Shown piece after piece: positions 50,572 through 59,977 of a stretch of 64,000 nucleotides of DNA (positions within the stretch are counted from its first letter, which is position 1; every line of letters begins with the position of its first letter). Made by a program: the position numbers and the translations under genes. The notes under the pieces were generated by a model. The model saw nothing but the letters and a program-made list of their open reading frames with translations. It made no database searches and was not told where the DNA came from. The stretch lies in assembly GCF_021365465.1 (NCBI RefSeq), contig NZ_CP089932.1, positions 1,736,001-1,800,000 of the forward strand, in the 5' to 3' direction. The stretch comes from Erwinia tracheiphila. GTDB taxonomy: Bacteria; Pseudomonadota; Gammaproteobacteria; Enterobacterales; Enterobacteriaceae.

Positions 50572-51894
50572 CTATTCTGCGCTGGTTGTTCCGCTTGGCT
50601 TGCGGCGTTTACCGATATTTTTAGTATCGCGGTGCCGTTTTTTCACCCGTGGTTTCGCTGCCTCGCTGTCCTTTTCTTTCTTCTCTTTGCGTTTAGCCAG
50701 CACTTTCCTGGACGGCTTTCCATTCTGTTTTTCACTGGGGGCGCGGGTGGTTGGGCGCAGTTCCTCAATGATTCGCGCCTTTAGCGGCTCATTAACATAA
50801 CGGCTGATTTTCCCCAACAGCATATGATCGTGAGCTTCAACCAACGAGATAGCGATGCCCTTTTTACCCGCCCGACCCGTACGACCAATACGATGAAGAT
50901 AGGTGTCCGCCGTGCGTGGAAGGTCAAAATTAAACACGTGACTGACATCGTCAATATCAATACCGCGAGCGGCTACATCGGTAGCAACCAGAACATTGAC
51001 GCGCCCATCGTCAACCCGTTTGATTGCCTCATTGCGTCTGTATTGTTCAAGTTCTCCTTCCAGATAGCTGGTATTAATTCCTGCCTCGCGCAGCCAGCCG
51101 CACAGCTCGTGAACCCGTTCGCGTTTGCGTACAAAAATGACCGAGCGGCTGACTTCAGGTTGTTTTAGCAGATGAACCAGCAAAGCGGTCTTGTGGGTGA
51201 TGTCATCAGCACGGTAATACCACTGTTGGATTTTTTTTCGTTCGCGACGCGCTGGATCTGCTTCAACCTCAACAGGATCGTTTAGCAGACGCTCGGAGAA
51301 ATCTTTAATGGCCCCTCCTTCCAGGGTGGCAGAAAAAAGCAGCGTTTGCTTACGCCACCGCGTTTCGGCGGCAATTGTTTCAATATCCTGGGCAAAGCCC
51401 ATATCCAGCATACGGTCTGCTTCGTCGAGGATCAGTGTTTCGATTGCCCGACAGTCGAAATTTTCTTCTTTAATATATTGCAGCAGGCGTCCGGTGGTGG
51501 CGACCACCACATCCTGATTCTTGCTAAAGACTTCGGCATGATTCATGTAAGCGACACCGCCCGTGATGGTCGCAATATCGAGATGCGTATGTCTGGCAAG
51601 CTCCCTCGCTTGATCTGCGACCTGCATCGCCAGTTCGCGGGTAGGCGTCAGCACCAAAATGCGCGGTGGGCCAGATTTTTTTCTCGGAAAATCAAGCAGG
51701 TGCTGCAGTACGGGAAGTAAATAGGCGGCCGTTTTGCCTGTACCTGTTGGTGCCGAACCGAGAATGTCACGGCCCTCCAGTGCAGGCGGAATTGCAGCAG
51801 CCTGAATGGCCGTAGGGCGTGAAAACCCCTTCTCCTGCAGGGCATTCAGCAGGTTTTCATCAAGTTCTAGTTCGGAAAAAGTGGTTACAGTCAT
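50572..51894 (-). CDS. srmB: DEAD-box RNA helicase SrmB
   Basis: Assists early 50S ribosome assembly. The 440 residues show the Q motif (FSRPTAIQAAAIP), APTGTGKT, PTRELAMQV, DEADRMLDMGF, SATLEGG and HRIGRTGRAGK. The basic low-complexity tail (RKEKKEKDSEAAKPRVKKRHRD) is characteristic. It is divergent from yfiC. Confidence 0.96.
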   Translation of the reverse strand: MTVTTFSELELDENLLNALQEKGFSRPTAIQAAAIPPALEGRDILGSAPTGTGKTAAYLLPVLQHLLDFPRKKSGPPRILVLTPTRELAMQVADQARELARHTHLDIATITGGVAYMNHAEVFSKNQDVVVATTGRLLQYIKEENFDCRAIETLILDEADRMLDMGFAQDIETIAAETRWRKQTLLFSATLEGGAIKDFSERLLNDPVEVEADPARRERKKIQQWYYRADDITHKTALLVHLLKQPEVSRSVIFVRKRERVHELCGWLREAGINTSYLEGELEQYRRNEAIKRVDDGRVNVLVATDVAARGIDIDDVSHVFNFDLPRTADTYLHRIGRTGRAGKKGIAISLVEAHDHMLLGKISRYVNEPLKARIIEELRPTTRAPSEKQNGKPSRKVLAKRKEKKEKDSEAAKPRVKKRHRDTKNIGKRRKPSGTTSAE

Positions 51895-52025
51895 GCTCTA
51901 CCTCAGCTTGGGGCGCTGATTATAGACATAATTAACGGGATCTTCATCTGTTTGTATTACCGAAATGACTTTTCCTTGTTTAGCGATTGCCCTATGCTGG
52001 CGGCGTTTTTTCTCAGGTCAGTTAA

Positions 52026-52763
52026 ATGTCTCAACATAAAATTTCTCTTCGCTCTGATGGTTTTACCTTTAAACAATTTTTTGTGGCCCACGATCGCTGT
52101 GCAATGAAAGTGGGTACCGATGGCGTATTGCTGGGTGCCTGGGCACCTGTTGCTGGGGTGCGGCGAATACTGGATATTGGCACTGGTAGTGGTCTGATTG
52201 CGTTAATGCTCGCACAGCGAACCGCACAAAATGTTCTGATTGATGCCATTGAGCTGGATGCCTCTGCGGCCGTTCAGGCTCAGGAAAATGCTGCCGCTTC
52301 TCCCTGGACCGAACGCATTAATGTCTGTCGGGGAGACATTTTGCAGTGGGCAAAGCATAGTACGCACCGTTACTCGCTTATTGTGAGCAATCCGCCTTAT
52401 TTTGCGGCGGGTGTGGCGTGCTTAACACCTGAACGGGAAGCGGCCCGTTACACCAGTGACCTGACGCACGAAGCCTTGCTGAAATGCGCTGAAGAGCTGA
52501 TCGCGGAAGACGGCTACTTTGCCGTTATTTTGCCAGAACCAGCAGGCAATGCATTGGTCGCACTGTCACAACACAGAGGGTGGCATTTGCATTTACGTAC
52601 GGATATTTCCGACAATGAACAGCGTCCACCAAATCGTGTCATGCTTGCCTTTTCTCCGCAGCCTGGGGAGCTGTTTATCGATCATATGACCATTCGCGGC
52701 CCAGACCAGCGTTATTCTGAAGCGCATTGCAGTCTGACACGTGATTTTTATCTGTTCCGTTGA
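52026..52763 (+). CDS. yfiC: tRNA1(Val) (adenine37-N6)-methyltransferase
   Basis: The 245-residue SAM-dependent methyltransferase (TrmN6) modifies A37 of tRNA-Val. The SAM motif [17 protein letters not shown] and the N6-adenine catalytic motif SNPPYF are present. It runs up to the 3' end of nadB on the other strand: stop at 52761-52763, nadB stop at 52764. Confidence 0.95.
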   Translation: MSQHKISLRSDGFTFKQFFVAHDRCAMKVGTDGVLLGAWAPVAGVRRILDIGTGSGLIALMLAQRTAQNVLIDAIELDASAAVQAQENAAASPWTERINVCRGDILQWAKHSTHRYSLIVSNPPYFAAGVACLTPEREAARYTSDLTHEALLKCAEELIAEDGYFAVILPEPAGNALVALSQHRGWHLHLRTDISDNEQRPPNRVMLAFSPQPGELFIDHMTIRGPDQRYSEAHCSLTRDFYLFR

Positions 52764-54416
52764 TCACGGCACCAGTATGGTTGGCGTCGCCTGAGGCAAC
52801 GTCTTCGGATAATCCACAATATAATGTAGACCACGGCTTTCTTTCTCTGGCCATTGCGCACCTGATGATAAGTTCGGCAACCTGAACCAGGTTACGAACT
52901 TCCAGCAAATCATCTGATATACAAAAGCGATGGTAATATTCATCGATTTCCTGCCGCACCAGAGTTATCTGAGTCCTCGCCTACTCAAGGTGTTTGGTGG
53001 TGCGAACTATTACTGCGTAATCCCACATTAAACGCCGCAGTGTGTGCCGATGAGCTTGGATCATCGCTGGTTCGCCTGCCTCATTTCCTTCAGGCAGGCG
53101 CAATTCAGTCAGTGGATGGGATATTTTGGCACCTTGCAAATAACGTTGAATATCTTCCGCTGCCAACCATGCATAAGACCAGACATTCCAGTAATGAATT
53201 AGACGCTAAACGGTTTGCACCGTGTAAACCGGTGTAGCTCACCTCATCAATGGCATAAACACCATCAACATCAGTGCGGCAATGCTGGTTAACCATTACG
53301 CCACCACAAGTATAATGGGCCGCGGGCACGACCGGGACGGGGCCTTTTGTTATATCTGCACCTGGAACCTGTAGTTTCTCCATTATTGTGGGGAAATGGC
53401 CACGAATAAAGTCGGCGGGTTTATGACTGATATCCAGAAATATGCACTCGGCATCAAGCCGTTTCATCTCATGATCAATCGCACGCGCAACAATGTCGCG
53501 TGGTGCTAGTTCAGCACGTGGATCAAAATCAGGCATAAACCGGGAGCCATCTGGGCACCTGAGCAGTGCTCCTTCGCCGCGAAGTGCTTCCGTTAACAAG
53601 AAAATTATGTGCATCGGGGTGGAACAGGCTGGTGGGATAGAATTGATTGAATTCGAGATTTGCCATCCGGCATCCCGCGCGCCAGGCCATGGCAACGCCA
53701 TCACCTGAGGCGACATCTGGATTGGTATTATATTGATAAACCTTTGCCGCCCCACCGATTGCCAGTACAACCACAGGTGCACTGCAGGTTTCAACCTTTT
53801 TATTTTTCCTGTTCCAGATATACGCACTCACAGCATGGCGGTGCTGTGACAGGACTGTTTTGTCGGAATCGGTAGTAATCAGGTCGATTGCATTACAGTA
53901 TTCCAGCAGACGGATATTGGGATGACGCAATGCCTGATTAACCAGCATGTTTTCCACTGCGCGACCCGTTTCATCAGCGTAATGCAAAATACGTCGATGG
54001 CTATGGCCACCTTCACGAGTGAGATGAAAAAAACGGGTGTTGCTTTTTGACGGGCGTTGGTCGAAATGCATTCCGTTATCAATCAGCCATTGTACACAGT
54101 GTCTTGCGTTACTGATGATAAAGGAAACGGTGTGGCGATCGCACAGGCCATCGCCTGCAATCAGCGTGTCTGTGACGTGGGATTCAATGTTGTCGCTTTC
54201 ATCAAAGATGGCGGCAATGCCTCCCTGGGCATAGAAGGTCGAGCCATCATTCACCGCACCCTTACTCAATACGGTGATCTGGAGGTGGTCAGCCAGCCGT
54301 AGCGCCAGTGAGAGGCCTGCTGCACCGTTGCCAATAATCAAAACGTCGCAGGCTGAAGAGGAACCAGAGAACACGTTGTTTAGTTTATTAAACAGGTTGT
54401 TTGTTGAGCATATCAC
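52764..54416 (-). pseudogene. nadB: L-aspartate oxidase NadB, multiply disrupted
   Basis: First enzyme of de novo NAD synthesis. The FAD-binding start [20 protein letters not shown] and [11 protein letters not shown] are intact. Lesions: a one-base frameshift near 53600 (frame change to [20 protein letters not shown]); another near 53180 after SNSLLECLV, continuing as [23 protein letters not shown] at 52981-52983; and a last frameshift near 52855 before the end [16 protein letters not shown]. Four independent lesions mean no function. The sequence otherwise remains close to NadB, so decay is not ancient. Confidence 0.93.
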
Positions 54417-54723
54417 TCAATGTTATTAATCAAAATAAATTTCCATTATTTTTAATGCATTATCTGTGTTGAAAAAAGACTGAATTTAAGCAAAATAATC
54501 TATTTTTTATTGATTAATAAGTTCAATATGTAAAACAATTGGACGTGGGCGTGATTTAAAGATGAAAAAACAGGCTTCATGCGGTAACCTGCGGCGTTAC
54601 CAGAATGCGGTATGTCAGAAGAGCGTATATCATTCAGAGCAGTTGTCAGCGGGCCTGCATCTTAAAAAATGATGCGTTTTTTAATCTCATCCAGTACCAA
54701 CAACACAAAGACAACCGTGTAAC

Positions 54724-54751
54724 GGAACTTCACATATGATAATTACTCTAA
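54724..54751 (+). promoter_or_regulatory. Sigma-E promoter of rpoE
   Basis: Minus-35 GGAACTT (54724-54730) and minus-10 TCTAA (54747-54751) are separated by 16 bases, the sigma-E consensus layout. It lies just before the rseD-rpoE coding region, which gives positive autoregulation as in E. coli. Confidence 0.9.
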
Positions 54752-54772
54752 GCGCATGCTTGCTCGACAGAT

Positions 54773-54928
54773 ATGAGTTGTTGCAGGGTATTGGGAGTTG
54801 CGTGGAAATATATTTGGGGAGACATTACCTCGGATGAGCGAGCAGTTAACGGATCAGGTTCTCGTAGAGCGAGTTCAGAAGGGAGATCAGAAGTCATTCA
54901 ATTTACTGGTCGTGCGGTACCAGCATAA
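54773..54928 (+). CDS. rseD: RseD leader peptide overlapping rpoE
   Basis: ATG 54773 opens exactly 51 codons (MSCCRVLGVAWKYIWGDITS and onward), ending with TAA at 54926-54928, inside rpoE in another frame. E. coli has a 51-residue RseD in the same place whose translation is coupled to rpoE and repressed by CsrA. Equal length and equal overlap argue for conservation, although after codon 20 the frame is constrained by rpoE. Confidence 0.7.
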   Translation: MSCCRVLGVAWKYIWGDITSDERAVNGSGSRRASSEGRSEVIQFTGRAVPA

Positions 54929-55409
54929 AGTGGCGAGCTTGGTTTCTCGTTATGTCCCATCAGGAGACGTGCCTGATATAGTACAGGAATCATTTATCAA
55001 GGCGTATCGCGCACTCGAATCGTTCCGTGGCGACAGCGCTTTCTATACGTGGCTCTATCGCATTGCCGTAAATACGGCCAAAAATCACCTTGTTGCTCAG
55101 GGGCGTCGTCCACCTTCAAGCGATGTCGATGCTATTGATGCTGAAAACTTCGAAAGTGCGGGTGGATTAAAAGAAATTTCGAACCCTGAGAACTTAATGT
55201 TGTCGGAAGAGTTGAAACAAATGGTTTTTCGCACCATTGAGACATTGCCTGAGGATCTTCGTATGGCAATCACTCTGCGGGAGCTGGACGGACTGAGCTA
55301 TGAAGAAATAGCCGCTATTATGGATTGTCCGGTAGGCACGGTGCGTTCACGCATATTCCGTGCTCGCGAAGCTATTGATAGCAAAATTCAACCACTTATC
55401 CAGCGCTAA
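54834..55409 (+). CDS. rpoE: RNA polymerase sigma-E factor
   Basis: ECF sigma factor of the envelope stress response, 191 residues. Region 2 (RYQHKVASLVSRYVPSGDVP, DIVQESFIKAYRALESFRGD) and region 4 (LDGLSYEEIAAIMDCPVGTV, RSRIF) are intact. ATG 54834 gives MSEQLTDQVL, the family start. First of rpoE-rseA-rseB-rseC, with its own sigma-E promoter. Confidence 0.98.
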   Translation: MSEQLTDQVLVERVQKGDQKSFNLLVVRYQHKVASLVSRYVPSGDVPDIVQESFIKAYRALESFRGDSAFYTWLYRIAVNTAKNHLVAQGRRPPSSDVDAIDAENFESAGGLKEISNPENLMLSEELKQMVFRTIETLPEDLRMAITLRELDGLSYEEIAAIMDCPVGTVRSRIFRAREAIDSKIQPLIQR

Positions 55410-55439
55410 TTTCAGCGGATACAGGAAGGGTACTGAGGC

Positions 55440-56090
55440 ATGCAGAAAGAACGACTTTCCGCTTTGATGGACGGCGAAACTCTGGACAATGAAGTTTTGT
55501 CGACGCTGTCTGGAGATGTCGCGTTACAGCAGTGTTGGGAAAACTATCATCTTATTCGTGATACTTTGCGTGGCGATATAGGGCAGGTTCTCCATTTTGA
55601 CATCTCAGCGCGCGTAGCCGCAGCTATTGATAACGAGACGTTCAATAAGACCTCGCCGCTCATTCCTGAGCGGCTGCCAACACCTGAGCGTTACGTCAAT
55701 ATGCCATTCTGGCATAAAGTCCGTCCTTGGGCAGCGCAAATTATCCAGATAGGCGTCGCTGCCTGCGTTTCTCTGGCCGTCATTGTTGGCGTGCAGCATT
55801 ACAATCAGCCGCAGAATGTGCAGCAGCAGTCAGACTCACCGGTATTCAATACGCTGCCAATGATGGGGCAGGCTTCACCTGTGAGTCTTGGCGTGCCGCC
55901 AGAGAACGCGAACAACAGCAATGCACCTCAGCAAGTTCAGGAACAGCGTCGCAGGGTTAATGCGATGCTTCAGGATTATGAATTGCAACGTCGCCTGCAT
56001 TCGGATCGGCTTCATTTTGATCAAAATCCAGGGCAACAGGCTGTGGTTCAGGTTCCAGGTAACCAGTCTTTAGGAATTCAGCAGCAGTAA
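55440..56090 (+). CDS. rseA: Anti-sigma-E factor RseA
   Basis: The 216-residue inner-membrane anti-sigma factor holds RpoE until cleaved by DegS and RseP. The cytoplasmic domain (LSALMDGETLDNEVLSTLSG, WENYHLIRDTLRGD) binds sigma-E. One membrane helix (about 100-118, IIQIGVAACVSLAVIVGV) precedes a glutamine-rich periplasmic domain. Its stop overlaps the rseB start. Confidence 0.97.
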   Translation: MQKERLSALMDGETLDNEVLSTLSGDVALQQCWENYHLIRDTLRGDIGQVLHFDISARVAAAIDNETFNKTSPLIPERLPTPERYVNMPFWHKVRPWAAQIIQIGVAACVSLAVIVGVQHYNQPQNVQQQSDSPVFNTLPMMGQASPVSLGVPPENANNSNAPQQVQEQRRRVNAMLQDYELQRRLHSDRLHFDQNPGQQAVVQVPGNQSLGIQQQ

Positions 56091-57043
56091 TGAAGCAGTT
56101 ATGGTGTGCAGTCAGTCTGATGACTGGCAGTTTGATTTACTCCAGCATTGCCCCGGCTGAAACAACCCCCGGGGCGTTGTTGCAGCAGATGGAGCAGGCC
56201 AGCCAGTCTCTTAGCTATGAACTGGCGTATATAAACGTATCCAGGTCAGGCATCGAATCGCTGCGTTATCGACATGCTGTTCTGAATAATAAAGTTTACG
56301 CGCAACTTTTGCCGATGGATGGTCCACGGCGTGAGATTATCCAGCGTGGGAATGAAATCAGCTACTTTGAACCTGGACTGTCACCTTTTACTCTGGCTGG
56401 AGAGCATATTGTTGATGCGCTCCCTTCTCTGGTATACGCAAACTTTCCAAAACTTGCCGCTTTTTATGATTTTGTGCCCGTAGGGCGGACCCGAATTGCC
56501 GATCAACTTTGTGACATCATACGTGTGGTTCCCCGTGATGGCACACGCTATAGCTTTATCGTTTGGCTTGATTCGGATACGCGTCTGCCGCTGCGCATTG
56601 ATTTGCTCGATCGTGATGGTGAGACGTTGGAACAGTACAGGGTAATTAGTTTTGCAGTTGATGATGGTGTACAAAAAATAATGCAGGGACTTGAGAAGGC
56701 AAATCTTCCTCTTGGCATGCCTTTGCCCGCCAGTGAAAAAAAGGATTTCAACTGGATGCCCGGCTGGCTTCCTGATGGTATGAAAGAGGTGATGCAAAGT
56801 CGCAGGCAGATCCCATCAATCAACAAACCGGTTGAATCACGTCTTTATTCGGACGGGCTGTTTAGCTTTTCAATCAATGTTACAGCAGCCGATAAAAACA
56901 GCAGCCCGCAGCTTGTGCGCACCGGACGACGAACGGTTCAGACTGCGATTCGTAATAACACCGAAATTACGGTGATTGGCGAGTTGCCGCCATCAACGGC
57001 TAAACTCATTGCAGATGGCGTTAACCTGAGATCGACACCATGA
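56090..57043 (+). CDS. rseB: Periplasmic sigma-E regulator RseB
   Basis: RseB binds the periplasmic part of RseA and shields it from DegS; it senses lipopolysaccharide. The 317 residues begin with a signal peptide (cleavage after SIAPAE or nearby), followed by the LolA-like MucB/RseB N-domain and a smaller C-domain. The last base of the rseA stop is the first base of the rseB ATG. Confidence 0.96.
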   Translation: MKQLWCAVSLMTGSLIYSSIAPAETTPGALLQQMEQASQSLSYELAYINVSRSGIESLRYRHAVLNNKVYAQLLPMDGPRREIIQRGNEISYFEPGLSPFTLAGEHIVDALPSLVYANFPKLAAFYDFVPVGRTRIADQLCDIIRVVPRDGTRYSFIVWLDSDTRLPLRIDLLDRDGETLEQYRVISFAVDDGVQKIMQGLEKANLPLGMPLPASEKKDFNWMPGWLPDGMKEVMQSRRQIPSINKPVESRLYSDGLFSFSINVTAADKNSSPQLVRTGRRTVQTAIRNNTEITVIGELPPSTAKLIADGVNLRSTP

Positions 57044-57498
57044 TGAGAGAATGGGCGACGGTAGTTTCCTGGCAGAACGGTATCGCAACACTCCATAGCG
57101 AAATGAAAACTTCCTGCAACAGCTGTTCCGCGCGCAAAGGTTGTGGTAGCCAGATGCTGAACAAGCTGGGACCCAAAAATGCTCATGTGATGAAAATCGC
57201 AAGTGCTGACCCACTTAAACCGGGACAGCGTATTGAACTGGGTATTACAGAGAAAAGCCTGCTTGGTTCAGCTGTATTAATATACATGACGCCGTTGGCA
57301 GGATTGTTTTCGATTGCGGGTCTGTTTCAAATGCTGTTTCACAGCGATCTTGCGGCGGCGATGGGGGCTGCGCTAGGTGGTGTGGGTGGATTTATCGTGG
57401 CAAAAGGGATCTCAACGCTGTTGAGCAAATCATCATCCTTCCAGCCAGTAATCCTGAATGTTTCATTACCTCCAGATGTTTTACAAGTTAAATCCTGA
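57040..57498 (+). CDS. rseC: SoxR-reducing system protein RseC
   Basis: A 152-residue inner-membrane protein linked to SoxR reduction with the Rsx complex. An N-terminal cysteine cluster (CNSCSARKGCGSQ, about residues 24-36) may carry an Fe-S cluster, and two membrane helices follow (LIYMTPLAGLFSIAGLFQML and AAMGAALGGVGGFIVAKGI). The start overlaps the rseB stop by four bases. Confidence 0.95.
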   Translation: MMREWATVVSWQNGIATLHSEMKTSCNSCSARKGCGSQMLNKLGPKNAHVMKIASADPLKPGQRIELGITEKSLLGSAVLIYMTPLAGLFSIAGLFQMLFHSDLAAAMGAALGGVGGFIVAKGISTLLSKSSSFQPVILNVSLPPDVLQVKS

Positions 57499-57625
57499 AC
57501 TCCCCCTTAGCTGCTGCATAGCTGGCAGTTAAGCCTCTTTCAATATACTCATTATTCCTTCAGTGACAGCAGTGCGGGTTCTGTCGCATTAAGCCGGGGT
57601 CAGGTAACATGCTGTTTTTTTTATA

Positions 57626-58334
57626 ATGTTGCCGACTATGTCCCTGATCCGAAAATCTTTCCGACGCCTCCATTACCCCACTGATGTTATCGCCCGGTGT
57701 GTCCGCTGGTACCTGGCGTATTCACTCAGCCTGTGCAACCTCGAAGAGATGATGGTTGAGCGGGGCATTATTGTTGATCACTCCACGCTTCACCGCCGGG
57801 TCATCCGCCTGGTGCCGGTGCTGGATAAGGCGTTCCGACTGCCTGAACGCCCGACGGGTCGCCGCTGGTGAATGGACGAAACCTACATCAGAGTCAGAGG
57901 GCAGTGGAAATACCTGTAGCAGACCGTCGATATTACAGGGCAGAGCATTGATTTCCTGCTGACTGCCAGACGGGATGCCGCCGCAGCGCTGTGTTTCTTT
58001 CGTAAGGCCGTTCGCCACCACGGTGAGCCGGAAATGGTAACCATCGATAAAAGTTGGTGCCAGTACGGCAGCGCGGACCACACTCAATGCCGACAAACCC
58101 GCAGAGGAAAGTATCACTATCAGGCAGAACAAATATCTGAACAACCTTGTAGAGCAGGCTCACCGGAACATCAAACGACGGACGCGTGCGATGCCGGGAT
58201 TCAAATCATTCCGGCGGGCACAGACCATACTTGCGGGTATTGAACTGGTAAACATGATCCGTAAAGGACAGCTTCATCATCCAGTTGGTGAAGGATTGTC
58301 GTCTGCAGAACCATTTTATCTGCTGGCTGCCTGA
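57626..58334 (+). pseudogene. IS6-family transposase remnant
   Basis: FRRLHYPTDVIARCVRWYLA, VERGIIVDHSTLHRRVIR and DETYIRVRGQWKYL are the helix-turn-helix and first catalytic region of IS6/IS26-type transposases. TGA (57869-57871) and TAG (near 57918) break it, and after VTIDKS the frame shifts to IRQNKYLNNLVEQAHRNIKR and the end. No flanking inverted repeats were recognised. Confidence 0.85.
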
Positions 58335-59760
58335 AAAACAGGCAGCGCAGATTTCATCATCTTCACTCCGTTAACGCGACAGAGCCTTTCAGCCATCCTT
58401 CAACCTGTTGCTCCCCCTCCCCTAAGGCTATGACCTTCGTTGGCAGCAAAAGCCCTCCGCTTCACCTTTCACGCCAGCATTAACATTCAACGGTTGCCAG
58501 GAGCGATGACTCTGCATGTACAAGGGTAATAGGCGTGATGGTTCAGTGAAAGGAGAAAACATCTATGTTTCAGCTCGGTATCGATGTCAGCAAGAAAACC
58601 CTGGATTTATGTCTGCTGCGGGAAGGTGTCAAAGGCAAGGTAAAAACCCGCAAGCTTAAAAACGATTTCAATGCAGCCGATGCCGTGATCGGCTGGCTCA
58701 GTAAACAGCACTGTGAACCTGCCAATGTCCATATCATCATGGAGGCCACCGGGGTTTATCATGAATCGCTTGCATACGGCCTCTACAAGGCCGGAGCTAA
58801 AGTTTCGCTCGCCAACCCACATCGCAGCAGAGAATTTGCGCGTGGCATGGACATTCTGACAAAAAACGACCAGGTTGATGCTTATATGCTCGCCTGCTAC
58901 GGTGCACTTAAGGTGCCGGAACCGTGGGTCCCCCCGCCTGAGAATGTCCGCCATCTCAGCGCACTTCTCCGCCGACGTGATGCACCTGTCACCGACAGCA
59001 CCCGCGAAAAAAACAGGCTGGAAAAATGTCGGGCAACGGACACACCTCTTGCTGTCACTGAATCCATCGAAAATGTGCTTCGTAACCTGAGCGCAGAGCC
59101 TGAGCATCTGGACGCTCTGATCCTGACCCACCTCGACCAGCATCCTGAATTAAAAAAGGATTTTGACCTGCTGACATCAATAAAATCCGTGGGTTATCAG
59201 TTAGGTCTGAATATGCTGGTTATCCTGCGGGGTCATCATTTCGATACAGCAGAGCAGGTTGCTGCATTTCTGGGCGTGGTCCGTGTTGAAAAATACTCCG
59301 GCACATCGGTCAGAGGGAAACCGAAATTATCCAAAATCGGCCCGCCGGAAATCCGCGCGAAACTGTATCTGGCTTCGTTGTGTGGCCTGAGATTTAACCC
59401 GGTGATGAAAGCGATGTATGAGCGGTTATGCCTGCGTGGCAAGGCAAAAATGTGTGCCATTGGCGCACTGATGCGGAAACTCGTCCACTGGTGCTATGGC
59501 GTTCTGAAAACACAAAAGCCGTTCGATGCTGAATACCTGTCTTCAGATGCGCGTAGCGCATGTAAGGCGGCATAACGTTGTTTTATATGACTCTGTAGTT
59601 AACCCGCCGAAGCCCGGCGCAGGCCGGTGGAGGACTGTCAGAGAGTGGTATCCCCCTCCCGCCCTGAACAGCCATGCGGGCTTATAGCGATGATTATGCT
59701 GATATAAGCCCTTTTAACCCTGTTAGCGCGGCGTAGCCGCGATGTATCGGGAACTTAGTG
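58335..59760 (+). mobile_element. IS110-family element, probably complete (ends approximate)
   Basis: An intact IS110-type recombinase lies between about 230 bases of upstream and about 185 bases of downstream non-coding DNA with strong hairpins. IS110 elements lack clear terminal repeats and target duplications, so the ends are estimates. In this family the non-coding end encodes a structured bridge (seek) RNA that pairs with donor and target DNA. Confidence 0.6.
58565..59575 (+). CDS. IS110-family recombinase
   Basis: The 336-residue enzyme combines an N-terminal RuvC-like DEDD domain (GIDVSKKTLDLCLL, the Glu in IIMEATGVYHESLA, the Asp pair near TKNDQVDAYMLACYGA) with a C-terminal transposase_20 domain (ITSI-type LLTSIKSVGYQLGLNML, FLGVVRVEKYSGTSVRGKPK) containing the catalytic serine region. 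Ribosome site AAAGGAG is 9 bases before ATG 58565. No lesions are seen. Confidence 0.93.
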   Translation: MFQLGIDVSKKTLDLCLLREGVKGKVKTRKLKNDFNAADAVIGWLSKQHCEPANVHIIMEATGVYHESLAYGLYKAGAKVSLANPHRSREFARGMDILTKNDQVDAYMLACYGALKVPEPWVPPPENVRHLSALLRRRDAPVTDSTREKNRLEKCRATDTPLAVTESIENVLRNLSAEPEHLDALILTHLDQHPELKKDFDLLTSIKSVGYQLGLNMLVILRGHHFDTAEQVAAFLGVVRVEKYSGTSVRGKPKLSKIGPPEIRAKLYLASLCGLRFNPVMKAMYERLCLRGKAKMCAIGALMRKLVHWCYGVLKTQKPFDAEYLSSDARSACKAA

Positions 59761-59977
59761 CTGACAGCGCTTAGGGGGCTGTATCCCTAAAATTAAAGCG
59801 ATTTTTTCTTGACGAAACACAGTAGCTGACACGTTCTGATGTATGTGAATTCTTTCGTGACGCGGGCTAACAGTGTAAGATGCGTGCTCATTGACGGCAG
59901 GTGGATGGAAAGCTGAAGTTAATTGCTGTGTCCCTCGCCAGAATCAAACCGTACTTCTAAGCGAAAAATTCATATAA
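59576..59977 (+). ncRNA. Structured spacer after IS110; candidate bridge RNA region
   Basis: Right after the recombinase come several hairpins: GGGCTTATA/TATAAGCCC (59678-59686 with 59703-59711) and CGCGGC/GCCGCG (59727-59732 with 59736-59741), plus GC-rich pairing near 59610-59635. In the IS1111 branch of IS110 the guide RNA is encoded downstream of the recombinase, which this could be. From about 59770 on the sequence is the lepA upstream region. RNA identity is inference. Confidence 0.35.
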
